Notes under the pieces: generated by a model
Told to the model about the DNA's origin: nothing
The model's input: the letters and a program-made list of their open reading frames with translations, nothing else
Databases searched by the model: none
Assembly (NCBI GenBank): GCA_947631195.1
Contig: CANRKK010000002.1
Coordinates: forward strand, 1 to 64,000
Source of the DNA: an uncultured Clostridia bacterium
Lineage (GTDB): Bacteria; Bacillota; Clostridia; Christensenellales; Borkfalkiaceae
Direction of reading: 5' to 3'
Length of the DNA stretch: 64,000 bases
Translations under genes and position numbers: made by a program
Part shown: piece after piece, positions 41,311 through 49,869 of the stretch
How positions within the stretch are numbered: position 1 is the first letter of the stretch
How the letters are laid out: every line of letters starts with the position of its first letter

Positions 41311-41737
41311 TTTTATCCTCCATATATTTCAGAGCGTTTTTATACAGGCGGTCGGTCAGCGAAAACAAAAGCTCCAGCTCCTCCTTCGAAAACCCGACGG
41401 TTATAACATCCCGCCACTCGGCGTTTATGCCGCGGATTACGGGCAAAATTTCCTCCGCCTTTTTTGTGGGATACACGAGGCTCACCCGCTTATCCTCCCC
41501 CTGCTTTCTCTCTATATATCCCGTCTCTTCCAGCCGCGCCAACTGCCGCGCCACGTTGGACTTGTTCACGAACATTATCTTCGCAAGCGCGTCCTGCGAG
41601 ATGCCGGGATTGGCGCACGCGTTCAAAATGTACTTTGCCTGAAAGCCCTTCAGTTCGCACGCTTCCCCCAGCCTTTCCTCCGTGTACTGCGTGGCCGAGC
41701 GCGCCACCATGTTTATATTTTTTAAAAAAGTAGCCAT
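41303..41737 (-). CDS. MarR-family transcriptional regulator
   Basis: A 144-residue winged-helix regulator. LNACANPGISQDALAKIMFVNKSNVARQL (in part) is the DNA-binding helix-turn-helix and ERKQGEDKRVSLVYPT the wing. I choose the ATG at 41737, preceded by GGGGG, over the GTG at 41749. It likely represses its own operon with the two ABC genes through the dyads at 41762-41789 and is released by a ligand, possibly the exported compound. Confidence 0.88.
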   Translation of the reverse strand: MATFLKNINMVARSATQYTEERLGEACELKGFQAKYILNACANPGISQDALAKIMFVNKSNVARQLARLEETGYIERKQGEDKRVSLVYPTKKAEEILPVIRGINAEWRDVITVGFSKEELELLFSLTDRLYKNALKYMEDKSD

Positions 41738-41761
41738 ATGTACCCCCACTTTTTATATTTG

Positions 41762-41789
41762 TTGCGCACGCAATGGTTGCACACGCAAC
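41762..41789. promoter_or_regulatory. Probable MarR operators
   Basis: Two adjacent dyads, TTGCG-CA-CGCAA (41762-41773) and GTTGC-ACAC-GCAAC (41776-41789), lie 25 bp upstream of the MarR start. Confidence 0.6.
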
Positions 41790-41909
41790 TATTACAGTAT
41801 ATTCCCCGCCGCGAAATTTGTCAACAGAAAAAGCCCCAAAAAAGGAGACCCCGCTAATTTTTTATGCCGCCGTCCGCCCGTAGTATGCAAGCACACCTGC
41901 GCCTGAGCT

Positions 41910-41956
41910 TCGGAGCGCAACACAGTATTGCGAAGTTTATCGCCCGTCGGCGGCAA
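41910..41956 (-). repeat. Truncated 3'-end repeat element
   Basis: Contains ACACAGTATTGCGAAGTTTA and ends in CGGCGGCAAC, matching one end of the elements after fusA and the RND pump. It lies just before the DpnI-like promoter. Confidence 0.55.
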
Positions 41957-41967
41957 CAAAAAAACAC

Positions 41968-41996
41968 TTGCTTTTATTCGTGATTTAGAATATAAT
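41968..41996 (+). promoter_or_regulatory. Promoter of the DpnI-like gene
   Basis: TTGCTT (41968-41973), 17 bp, TATAAT (41991-41996); start of transcription near 42003. The same TTGCTT-17-TATAAT pair drives the gene at 46510. Confidence 0.65.
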
Positions 41997-42023
41997 AAAA
42001 TTATAAGGCGGTTTGTTCGGTTT

Positions 42024-42800
42024 ATGGATTTATTGATGGGTTTTGGCGGAATAAAAAATTATAATAGCGAGGCTCAACTCGCCAGGGCCATAACCGAATC
42101 TTGGGTTGCAAAGAATATGTATTGCCCGCGGTGCGGAAACGCCAAAATCATAAAAATTAAAAACAACCGTACCGTTTCATATTTTTATTGCAAAAATTGT
42201 AAAAGCGAATACGAATTAAAGAGCAAAGACGGTCCGCTCGGCAACAAGATAAGAGACGGCGCATATGAAACCATGATCAGTCTGATAACAAGCAATCAAA
42301 ACACCGATTTTTTGCTTATGGGCTATCAAGGGCAATATTTGAAAGTAAAGGACCTTGTTATCATACCTAAACACTTTTTTGTTCCGTCCATGATTGAAAA
42401 GCACCATTCTATTTCCTCCGACGCACAGCGGGCCGGACGGATAGGGTGCAATATATTGTTGCAGGACATTCCCCGTCAAGGCTTTATAAAGATTATAGAC
42501 AACGGGAACATAATTGAAAAAAGCAAAGTAATAGAGCAATTGACAATAAGTTCCGAACTGTCGGTGGAAGATATCGAAGATCGTGGGTGGTTGTTTGACG
42601 TGCTTGAATGTGTCAACCGAATTCCCGAGCAGGAATTTTCGCTCACAGATATCTACTTCTTTGAACCCTTGCTCGCCGCAAAATATCCTCAAAATAACAA
42701 CATCAGGCTGAAAATCCGCCAGCAACTGCAATTTTTGCGGGATAAGGGATTTTTGGAATTCAACCAAAGAGGAAGATATACAAAAATAAAGCTAAAATAA
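42024..42800 (+). CDS. DpnI-like methyl-dependent restriction protein
   Basis: A 258-residue protein strongly resembling DpnI, which cuts adenine-methylated GATC. An N-terminal PD-(D/E)xK domain contains a zinc site (C34, C37, C56, C59) and YELKSK, with E64 and K66 at the same positions as in DpnI. A C-terminal winged helix (RQQLQFLRDKGFLEFNQRGR) binds methylated DNA. DpnI's third catalytic residue, D53, corresponds here to Y53 (SYFYC), so cleavage may be impaired; the comparison is from memory. I choose the ATG at 42024, 21 nt after the predicted start of transcription. Solitary, no methyltransferase nearby. Confidence 0.88.
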   Translation: MDLLMGFGGIKNYNSEAQLARAITESWVAKNMYCPRCGNAKIIKIKNNRTVSYFYCKNCKSEYELKSKDGPLGNKIRDGAYETMISLITSNQNTDFLLMGYQGQYLKVKDLVIIPKHFFVPSMIEKHHSISSDAQRAGRIGCNILLQDIPRQGFIKIIDNGNIIEKSKVIEQLTISSELSVEDIEDRGWLFDVLECVNRIPEQEFSLTDIYFFEPLLAAKYPQNNNIRLKIRQQLQFLRDKGFLEFNQRGRYTKIKLK

Positions 42801-43380
42801 ATTTGTAACCCCGCCGCCTTCAGTAACAGGAAGGAAGAAACTCTTCCTTGTATATTGAAACGGTGTTGTAGCGTTCAGCGGAATGAATGGTTAACGCCTT
42901 TTGAGGCTTCAAACGCCCGTTCCGCCCAATCAATTATTAAACTCACAAAAAACCCAAGCACGGCTGCTTGGGTTTTTTGTGAACATTTTTAAAATAATTC
43001 ACGGCGCAAGCAAGCTACGCTTGCGCCAGCGCACACAATTTGCGCACACCTGCGCCTCGGCTGAGGTGAATTTGCACCATTATATATTGGTGCGCCCCTA
43101 ATAAAATGGTGCAAAGAGGAGCGGAGCTCCTCAAACTCACGAAAAATCGCAGCGCCCGCAATGGCGCGAGATTTTTGTGAACCTTTAAAAAATAATAAAC
43201 GTTGCAAGCAGGGTTTCCCTGCGCAGCGCACACAATTTGCGCATACCTGCGCCTCGGCTGAGGTGAATTTGCACCATTATATATTGGTGCGCCCCTAATA
43301 AAATGGTGCAAAGAGGAGCGGAGCTCCTCAAAATCACGAAAAAACCAGACATCGCCGAACGTCTGGTTTTTTGTGAATAA
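42801..43380. repeat. Repeat block between the DpnI-like gene and the histidine kinase
   Basis: Two near-identical 118-bp direct repeats, 43029-43146 and 43226-43343, are each preceded by a GCAAGC-type hairpin. An 18-bp hairpin around CCCAAGCA/TGCTTGGG lies at 42943-42982, and further hairpins at about 43139-43183 and 43338-43376 share the frame TCAC..AAAAA...TTTTT..GTGA. A GTTCAGCGGAATG segment lies near 42869. No gene. Confidence 0.6.
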
Positions 43381-44412
43381 TTAAATTGGCAACGTCACGA
43401 TAAACTCGCTGCCGCGGCCCTCCTCGCTGCGCACCTCTATGCTGCCGCCCGCAAGGGTGCATATGCGCTTGCAGATGGCAAGCCCCAGCCCGTTGCCTTC
43501 GGTATTTTTGACCGAGGGCGAACGGTAGTACTTTTCAAAGATTTTGGCAGTTTCGCCGGGCGCTATGCCGCAGCCGCTGTCCTTGAACTTTATCACCGCA
43601 TTGCCGCCCTCCTTTTTCAGGCTGACGTCTATCTTTCCGCCGTCGGGGGTGAATTTTATGGCGTTGGACAACAGGTTTATCCACACCTGCCTGAGCATCG
43701 CGCCGTCCCCCTCCATGTTGACGGGGGCAAGGTCGGTGTTTATTTCTATATGCTTTGCGTCCCACTCCCGCTCGAGCATGATTATGCAGTCGGTGATCTC
43801 CGAATTTAATTTAAGCGGCGCGCGCTCGCCGAGAAGCTGCTGGTTTTCGAGCTTGGATAAGAGCAATATGCTGTCCGCAAGGCTGCCCAGCCTGCCCGCC
43901 TCCTCCGAGATTATCGTGAGGAACTTGTGCTCCTCCTCCCGCGTGAGGCCTCCTTCGAGCAACAGGTTGGCAAAGCCCTGAATGGAAAAGAGCGGCGTTT
44001 TTATCTCGTGCGAAAAGTTGTGCACGAAGTCGTCGCGCAGGGTTTTCACCGAGCGCAGTTCGGCCGTCATCATATTGAAATTTTTATATACCTTTGAAAA
44101 GATATCGCCGCGCCCGTAGGTGATTTCGGCGGAGTAGTCGCCCGCGGAGACCCGTGAGAGGCCGTCTATAAGCCTCTGCGCCTTTTTTGCCACGATATAG
44201 AACGCCACGGTTACGGTTATGGACAGCACTACGGAAAATCCCAGCAGCGCTAAAAAGGTTATGGTGTACACCTCAAACTGCAGTTTGTTGGCAAGCACGT
44301 TGATTATTGCGACGGCGAGGGCCGCCAAGCCCAACAGCGCCAAAAATGTGAGTACGGCTATGCCCACCAGCAAGAGTTTGCTCGTCTTTTTATTTATAAA
44401 AAAGTCTATCAT
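43381..44412 (-). CDS. Sensor histidine kinase
   Basis: A 343-residue membrane kinase. Two N-terminal membrane helices (about 13-35 and 48-72) flank a very short extracytoplasmic loop, suggesting intramembrane sensing. A HAMP-like linker leads to NFSHEIKTPLFS with the phosphorylated His (about 134). The ATPase domain has LLSNAIKFTPDGG, KDSGCGI and GNGLGLAICK. It overlaps the response regulator by 4 bp. The signal is unknown; tiny-loop kinases often guard cell-envelope stress responses. Confidence 0.92.
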   Translation of the reverse strand: MIDFFINKKTSKLLLVGIAVLTFLALLGLAALAVAIINVLANKLQFEVYTITFLALLGFSVVLSITVTVAFYIVAKKAQRLIDGLSRVSAGDYSAEITYGRGDIFSKVYKNFNMMTAELRSVKTLRDDFVHNFSHEIKTPLFSIQGFANLLLEGGLTREEEHKFLTIISEEAGRLGSLADSILLLSKLENQQLLGERAPLKLNSEITDCIIMLEREWDAKHIEINTDLAPVNMEGDGAMLRQVWINLLSNAIKFTPDGGKIDVSLKKEGGNAVIKFKDSGCGIAPGETAKIFEKYYRSPSVKNTEGNGLGLAICKRICTLAGGSIEVRSEEGRGSEFIVTLPI

Positions 44413-45080
44413 TTTTTTATCACCGCCTTATATCCCACGCCGCGTATGGTGCAAATTTCAAACTCGGTAAAGTTTTCAAACCGCTTTCTCAGCCTGTTTA
44501 TGTGCGTGCGCACGGTAAACTCGTCGCTTTCGGAATTATATCCCCAAACGCTGTCCAATATGTTTTCCTTGGTGAAAATTTTGCCGGGGTAGGACAGCAA
44601 AAGATAAAGCAGCTGGAATTCCTTTGAGGGAAGTTCTATGTTCTCCTCCCCCCGCCGCACCGTATAGGAGGCCTGTTCCACCACAACGTCGCCTATAACT
44701 ATCCTGCCCTCGTTTGAAATTTTGGCCCGCCGCAACAGGGCGTCTATGCGCCAGACGAGTTCGGTAAAATTTACGGGCTTGGTTAAATAGTCGTCGCACC
44801 CCGCCGCAAAGCCGTATCCCTTGTCGTTTAGGGCCTCCTTTGCGGTCAGGATTATCACGGGCGTGTCATAGCCCTTGGAGCGCATTTCCTTTACGAAGGT
44901 ATAGCCGTCCATCACGGGCATCATCACGTCCGTCACCACGAGGTCCACGTTCTGCGAGGCCAGCTTTGCAAGGGCCTCTTCGCCGTTCGTCGCGGCCGTA
45001 ACCCGATAGCGCTGTTTTAAGCGGGTTTCAATCAGAAGGCGGACGTTTGCGTCGTCCTCCACAACCAGAATATTTGCCAT
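44409..45080 (-). CDS. OmpR/PhoB-family response regulator
   Basis: A 223-residue regulator. The receiver domain has the acidic pair VEDD, the phosphorylated Asp in LVVTDVMMPV and Lys in LTAKEA. The C-terminal winged helix contains LPSKEFQLLYLLLSYPGKIF and VRTHINRLRKRF. The start at 45080 follows CAGGAA. Promoter TTGATT-17-TAAAAT at 45103-45131. It forms an operon with the kinase. Confidence 0.93.
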   Translation of the reverse strand: MANILVVEDDANVRLLIETRLKQRYRVTAATNGEEALAKLASQNVDLVVTDVMMPVMDGYTFVKEMRSKGYDTPVIILTAKEALNDKGYGFAAGCDDYLTKPVNFTELVWRIDALLRRAKISNEGRIVIGDVVVEQASYTVRRGEENIELPSKEFQLLYLLLSYPGKIFTKENILDSVWGYNSESDEFTVRTHINRLRKRFENFTEFEICTIRGVGYKAVIKK

Positions 45081-45102
45081 AATAATTATTTCCTGTGACC
45101 AT

Positions 45103-45131
45103 ATTTTAATATAATCTGCGCGAAAAATCAA
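45103..45131 (-). promoter_or_regulatory. Promoter of the two-component operon
   Basis: On the minus strand TTGATT (45126-45131), 17 bp, TAAAAT (45103-45108). Confidence 0.6.
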
Positions 45132-45214
45132 TACAAGTTTATATTGATTTTATATTGGAGCATTATATTTTGTGTGGATATCGGGGGGAAGGACCCGCAA
45201 AAACAGGAAACATT

Positions 45215-46378
45215 ATGAAGATTGTCATTGTTATAGACCTAATAGACACGCTGACGAACGGCTCGGTTATGACGGCGAGGCGGTTTGCGGACGGGCTGAT
45301 AGCGCGCGGGCACGCGGTGAGCATAGTGGCCGTCGGCGCGGACGGGGTGAACGACGTAAACGTAAAAGAGAGATACGTGCCCCTTTTGACCGAAGTTTCG
45401 GCAAAGAACCAGATCAAGTTCGGCAAATTCGAGCGCGAAAAAATAAAAAAAGTATTCGAAACCGCAGACGTGGTGCACTTTATCTTCCCGTTCAAGTTGG
45501 AAAAAAAGTGCAAGCAGCTTGCCGACGAGATGGGCATACCCACCACCGCCGCCTTCCACGTGCAGCCCGAGGACGTCAGCTACAACGCGCACATGAAGTG
45601 GGTGCCCGGCATAAACGGCTATATATACGGCTTTTTCCGCCGCCGGTTCTATAAAAATTTCAACCGCATCCACTGCCCCTCCAAATTTATCGCAAACCAG
45701 CTGGCCTCGCACGGGTACAAGGCCGAACTGTACGTCATTTCCAACGGCTACGACAGCGACTTTTGCCCCCCGCAGACGCGCGCGCAAAACGAAAAGTTCG
45801 AAGTCGTCATGGTCGGCAGGCTGGCCCCCGAAAAAAAGCAGAAGATACTCATTTCCGCCGTGGCGCAGAGCAAATTCAAGGACAGGATACACCTCACCCT
45901 GCTCGGCAACGGCCCGCTTAAAAACAAACTGCAAAGACAGGCAAAAAAATTGGGCGTGGACTGCACGTTCGACTTTTTGCCCAAACACGAACTGATAAAA
46001 AAACTGCAGACGAGCGACCTGTACGTGCACGCCTCCACCGTGGAGATAGAGGCCATCGCCTGCATCGAGGCCATCGCCTGCGGGCTGGTGCCCGTGATTT
46101 CCGACTCCGACCTTTCCGCCACGCCGCAATTCGCGCTGGACGAACGCTCGCTGTTTGAAAACGACAACCCCGCCGACCTTGCAAAGAAGATGGACTATTG
46201 GCTGGAAAACGGCGAAGAGCGCATAAAGATGGGCGGGATTTACGCCGCTTCCGCAAAAAAATATCAGCTGGAATATTCCCTGCAGCGCGCCGAAAGGATG
46301 TTTGCAGACGAGATAAACGCGGTGCGCGCCGAAAGAGAGTTCGGCAAGGCCGCAACGCCGCTGGCGCAGACCGAATAG
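45215..46378 (+). CDS. Family 4-type glycosyltransferase
   Basis: A 387-residue GT-B glycosyltransferase. The N-terminal Rossmann domain starts KIVIVIDLIDTLTNGSV. In the C-terminal domain VVMVGRLAPEKKQ and the E-x7-E-like EIEAIACIEAIACGLVPVI bind the nucleotide sugar. It resembles enzymes that glucosylate diacylglycerol or surface polysaccharides. The duplicated EAIAC within the active-site stretch is odd. I choose the ATG at 45215 behind CAGGAAA. Followed by a terminator; neighbours are polysaccharide genes. Confidence 0.85.
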   Translation: MKIVIVIDLIDTLTNGSVMTARRFADGLIARGHAVSIVAVGADGVNDVNVKERYVPLLTEVSAKNQIKFGKFEREKIKKVFETADVVHFIFPFKLEKKCKQLADEMGIPTTAAFHVQPEDVSYNAHMKWVPGINGYIYGFFRRRFYKNFNRIHCPSKFIANQLASHGYKAELYVISNGYDSDFCPPQTRAQNEKFEVVMVGRLAPEKKQKILISAVAQSKFKDRIHLTLLGNGPLKNKLQRQAKKLGVDCTFDFLPKHELIKKLQTSDLYVHASTVEIEAIACIEAIACGLVPVISDSDLSATPQFALDERSLFENDNPADLAKKMDYWLENGEERIKMGGIYAASAKKYQLEYSLQRAERMFADEINAVRAEREFGKAATPLAQTE

Positions 46379-46383
46379 ACACG

Positions 46384-46409
46384 GCCGCGGAAAGCCCGCG
46401 GCTTTTTTG
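46384..46409 (+). terminator. Terminator after the glycosyltransferase
   Basis: GCCGCGG (46384-46390) pairs with CCGCGGC (46396-46402), followed by TTTTTTG. Confidence 0.75.
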
Positions 46410-46448
46410 TCGCCGTTTTTATGCAAATTTTTTACGCATTAATTTAAC

Positions 46449-46477
46449 TTGCTTTTATCTACATAATAATGTATAAT
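46449..46477 (+). promoter_or_regulatory. Promoter of the O-antigen-ligase-like gene
   Basis: TTGCTT (46449-46454), 17 bp, TATAAT (46472-46477), about 33 bp before the GTG at 46510. Confidence 0.6.
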
Positions 46478-46509
46478 ACTGACTATAATCTAAACAAGCG
46501 GGTTAAAAC

Positions 46510-47955
46510 GTGCCAATCCAAGGAAAAACGAGTCCGCGCTTCGCGGAATATATAAAGACGGCGCTCACCTCGCCGTTCTATCCCTACATTACGGCGGCGG
46601 TGATGTTGCTTTGCTACTTTACGGGGGGCGATATATTTGCAATTTATTACCTCGCGCTTTCGGCAGTGCTGATGTTCGTGCTGCTCGACGATCTCACGCC
46701 GGCGATAAACGTGTTTTTGTTTATGGCCGTGGTGGTGTCCTATAAAAATTCCCCCTCCTACACGGCGGGCAATTCGGACTATTATTTCCGCCCCGCCATT
46801 CTTGCGCAGATTATCGTGCTCGTTGCGCTGATAGTCATAGCGTGCATATACCGCCTTGTAAAGACCTGCGTAAATAAAAAATTCAAGCCCACGGCAGTGT
46901 TCTACTCGCTGTGCGCGCTTTCGGCGGCCTTTCTTCTGAACGGCGCGTTCAGCAAAGATTACAACATAATGAATCTGCCGTACGGCCTGTTGCAGTGCGT
47001 TTTATACCTCGGCATTTTTTCCGTTTTCCAGAACAATTTGAAGCCCCGCAAAGAGACCTTTAAGTATTTAGCCAACTGTTTTGTCGCGCTGAGCATACTG
47101 CTGCTTGCGGAGCTGGTTTCAAAATACTTTGACCCGCAAGTGTTTTCCGGCTGGCAGATAGACCGCGACTATATCACTTTCGGCTGGGGCGTGCGCAACA
47201 CGATGGGAATGATGCTTCTGTTGTGCGTTCCCTCGGTGATGTACCTTGCAAGCCTGTATAAGCGGGGATATCTGCTGTTTTGCTATTCCTTCGTCATTCT
47301 CGCGGGGTGTCTGCTGTCCATGAGCCGCCAGACCATTCTCGGCGCGGTTATAATCTATCCCATATGCCTTTATATGCTGTTCAGACACAGCAAATACAGG
47401 GCCGTAAACGCTGCGCTGCTGGCCGTTGCCGCGGTTGCCGTGCTTGCGGTTATTATTATTTTCCGCGATCTCGTGTCCGACATAATCAAAAGCGCGTACG
47501 AGGGAATGTTTTTGAACGGCGAACTTGACGGCAGCGGCAGGATCGAGCTGTATATATTTGCCGCTATGGACTTTTCGAAGGCGCCCCTTTTCGGCGCGGG
47601 ATTCTTCAACGAGACGATGCTCAACTACATGGACACTACCGTTTCGGGGCTGGGCATAAACCTGCACTTCTACCACAACACCATTCTGCAGATGATGGCC
47701 TCCTGCGGGATCGTGGGGCTTGTTTGCTACACCGTCCACCGCGCCGTGACGGTGATGTGCCTGTGCCGCGGCATAAACCGCTACAAGAGCTATATAGCCG
47801 TCACGATACTCGTCATTCTGCTTTTAAGCCTTTTGGACATACACATGTTCGACATATTCCCCACCTTTATATACAGCTATCTTTTGGCTATGCTGGCGGC
47901 GACGGGGCCTAAGCCGCAGGGAACGGATAACGGCAAAGCTCTGTTTAAAAACTGA
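46510..47955 (+). CDS. O-antigen ligase/polymerase-like membrane protein
   Basis: A 481-residue protein with about 10-12 membrane helices and a large loop before the last helices, the layout of the Wzy/WaaL superfamily. GAGFFNETMLNYM and HFYHNTILQMMASCGIVGLV correspond to the conserved loop carrying the catalytic His. It starts with GTG at 46510. It probably polymerises or transfers surface polysaccharide, consistent with the neighbouring glycosyltransferase and epimerase. Confidence 0.75.
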   Translation: MPIQGKTSPRFAEYIKTALTSPFYPYITAAVMLLCYFTGGDIFAIYYLALSAVLMFVLLDDLTPAINVFLFMAVVVSYKNSPSYTAGNSDYYFRPAILAQIIVLVALIVIACIYRLVKTCVNKKFKPTAVFYSLCALSAAFLLNGAFSKDYNIMNLPYGLLQCVLYLGIFSVFQNNLKPRKETFKYLANCFVALSILLLAELVSKYFDPQVFSGWQIDRDYITFGWGVRNTMGMMLLLCVPSVMYLASLYKRGYLLFCYSFVILAGCLLSMSRQTILGAVIIYPICLYMLFRHSKYRAVNAALLAVAAVAVLAVIIIFRDLVSDIIKSAYEGMFLNGELDGSGRIELYIFAAMDFSKAPLFGAGFFNETMLNYMDTTVSGLGINLHFYHNTILQMMASCGIVGLVCYTVHRAVTVMCLCRGINRYKSYIAVTILVILLLSLLDIHMFDIFPTFIYSYLLAMLAATGPKPQGTDNGKALFKN

Positions 47956-47971
47956 TTTTCAAGCAACGCAT

Positions 47972-48008
47972 AAGCCGTGCGGCGGAAAAGTTTTCCGCCG
48001 CACGGCTT
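47972..48008. terminator. Bidirectional terminator
   Basis: An 18-bp perfect stem (47972-47989 with 47991-48008, including the A and T runs) lies between convergent genes. Confidence 0.8.
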
Positions 48009-48021
48009 CTTTTATTTTGCG

Positions 48022-49860
48022 CTATTTGTTTTCGGTTATCTTATAGGTGGGCACCAATTTGGAGAGAAGTTCCTTCATGTCGCCCGTCTCGGAATAGGCC
48101 GCGTCGTACAGCTTGCTCAGTGAATCCCAAAGCATGTCCTCGTCCAGCTTTATCGGGTTGGCTATGCTTATCAGTCCGTTGGGCGTCTTTTGCAGGCCCT
48201 CCTCCTCCATAAGTCTCTCCTCGTACAGCTTTTCGCCCGGCCTCAGCCCCGTGCACTTTATCTCTATGTCCGCGCCCGGCTCCAGCCCCGAAAGTTTTAT
48301 TAAGTTTACGGCGAGGTCGTAAATTCTTACGGGTTCGCCCATGTCCAGCACGAATATCTGCCCGCCCTTGGCGTACGCGCCCGCCTGCAACACGAGGGCT
48401 ACGGCTTCGGGAATGGTCATAAAATATCTTATTATGTCCTTGTGGGTCACCGTTACCGGCCCGCCCTCGGCAATCTGTTTTTCAAACAGGGGTATAACCG
48501 AACCGTTGGAGCCCAGCACGTTGCCGAAGCGCACCGCCACAAAATTGGTGTTCAGGCTGTGGCGGCCTATCGTCTGGATTATCATCTCGCATATGCGCTT
48601 GGTCGCGCCCATGACGTTTGTGGGATTTACAGCCTTGTCCGTTGAAATCTGCACAAAGGTCTTTGCGCCGTACTTGTCCGCGCAGCGCGCCACGTTCAAA
48701 GTGCCGAACACGTTGTTTTTTACGGCCTCGTTGGGGCTCGTTTCCATAAGGGGCACGTGCTTGTGCGCGGCGGCGTTAAACACTATGTCGGGCTTGTATT
48801 TTTTGAACACGTCCTCCATCTTTCCCCTGTCGCGCACGCTGGCTATCAGCGCGAGGAGATTAAGGGTAGGGCGCCTGCGCCTCAGCTCCTGCTCTATGTC
48901 GTAAGCGTTGTTTTCGTAGATATCCAGAATTATCAGAAGCCCGGGGTTGTGCGCGGCTATCTGGCGGCAGAGCTCGCTGCCTATCGAGCCGCCCCCGCCC
49001 GTGACAAGCACCGTTTTTCCCTCGATGTATCCCATTATTTCGTCGAGGTTCACCTTCACCTGGTCCCGCCCCAAAAAGTCGGTGATGCGCACCTCGCGCA
49101 GGGCCGAAACCGAAACCGCGCCCGTAACCAGCTGGTAGATGCCCGGCAGCGTTTTGACCTTGCAGGAGGTGGTTGCGCAGATGTTGTATATCCTCCTCAA
49201 ATCGGTCTTGGAAGCCGAGGGTATGGCAATCAGAATTTCGTCTATCGAATACTTTGCGGCAAACTTGGGGATATCCTCCGTTTTGCCCACTATCTTCACG
49301 TTGTTTATGTCCAGCCCTATCTTGGAGGGGTCGTCGTCTATCACGCAGCGGGGCAGATAGTTCATCTTGTCGGTGGTCTTTATCTCGCGGATGAGCATCG
49401 TGCCCGCGTTGCCTCCCCCCACTATCATCGCGCGCACCCGCTTTTTAAGTCCCTTCGTCAAGGTGTAGCGAAGGCTCACGAAAAAGCGTTTTGCAAAGCG
49501 GGGAATTAGGGTAAACACGGCGAGGAACACGATGTACACCGCCACGACCCTTAAATTGAGAATGTCCCTAAACAAAAACAGATATCCCGCCGTAGCGGCA
49601 AGCACGCACAAGTCGGCCAGAAGCGCCTTTAACGTTTCCACTATGCCCGCCGAGTCGAACACGATAAAATACAGTCTGAAAACGGCATAAAAAAGATATA
49701 CCGTTGCCAGCTCGGCAAGATACCACCATAACAGATCGAAGCCCCAGCTAAGGCTGCCGTTCGCTATCAGCAGGGAGAGCCCTACGGCAAGCGTGGTCGC
49801 CGCAAAATCGGCCAAAACCAACAGGGCTATTCCCTTTACTTTCGTGAATTGTTTAGTCAT
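48022..49860 (-). CDS. CapD/PglF-like membrane nucleotide-sugar epimerase/dehydratase
   Basis: A 612-residue enzyme. The N-terminus has about four membrane helices, then a CoA-binding-like Rossmann domain (AMIVGGGNAGTMLIREI), then the SDR catalytic domain with TGGGGSIGSELCRQI and the active-site region near FVQISTDKAVNPTNVMGATKR. Family members dehydrate UDP-GlcNAc to 4-keto-6-deoxy sugars for capsule or glycan synthesis. The SxnYxxxK motif appears as T/M-modified (TNVMGATK), as in PglF/CapD, which replace the Tyr by Met. It follows glmS by 9 bp and is probably the last gene of the glm operon. Confidence 0.9.
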   Translation of the reverse strand: MTKQFTKVKGIALLVLADFAATTLAVGLSLLIANGSLSWGFDLLWWYLAELATVYLFYAVFRLYFIVFDSAGIVETLKALLADLCVLAATAGYLFLFRDILNLRVVAVYIVFLAVFTLIPRFAKRFFVSLRYTLTKGLKKRVRAMIVGGGNAGTMLIREIKTTDKMNYLPRCVIDDDPSKIGLDINNVKIVGKTEDIPKFAAKYSIDEILIAIPSASKTDLRRIYNICATTSCKVKTLPGIYQLVTGAVSVSALREVRITDFLGRDQVKVNLDEIMGYIEGKTVLVTGGGGSIGSELCRQIAAHNPGLLIILDIYENNAYDIEQELRRRRPTLNLLALIASVRDRGKMEDVFKKYKPDIVFNAAAHKHVPLMETSPNEAVKNNVFGTLNVARCADKYGAKTFVQISTDKAVNPTNVMGATKRICEMIIQTIGRHSLNTNFVAVRFGNVLGSNGSVIPLFEKQIAEGGPVTVTHKDIIRYFMTIPEAVALVLQAGAYAKGGQIFVLDMGEPVRIYDLAVNLIKLSGLEPGADIEIKCTGLRPGEKLYEERLMEEEGLQKTPNGLISIANPIKLDEDMLWDSLSKLYDAAYSETGDMKELLSKLVPTYKITENK

Positions 49861-49869
49861 AATTTTCCT

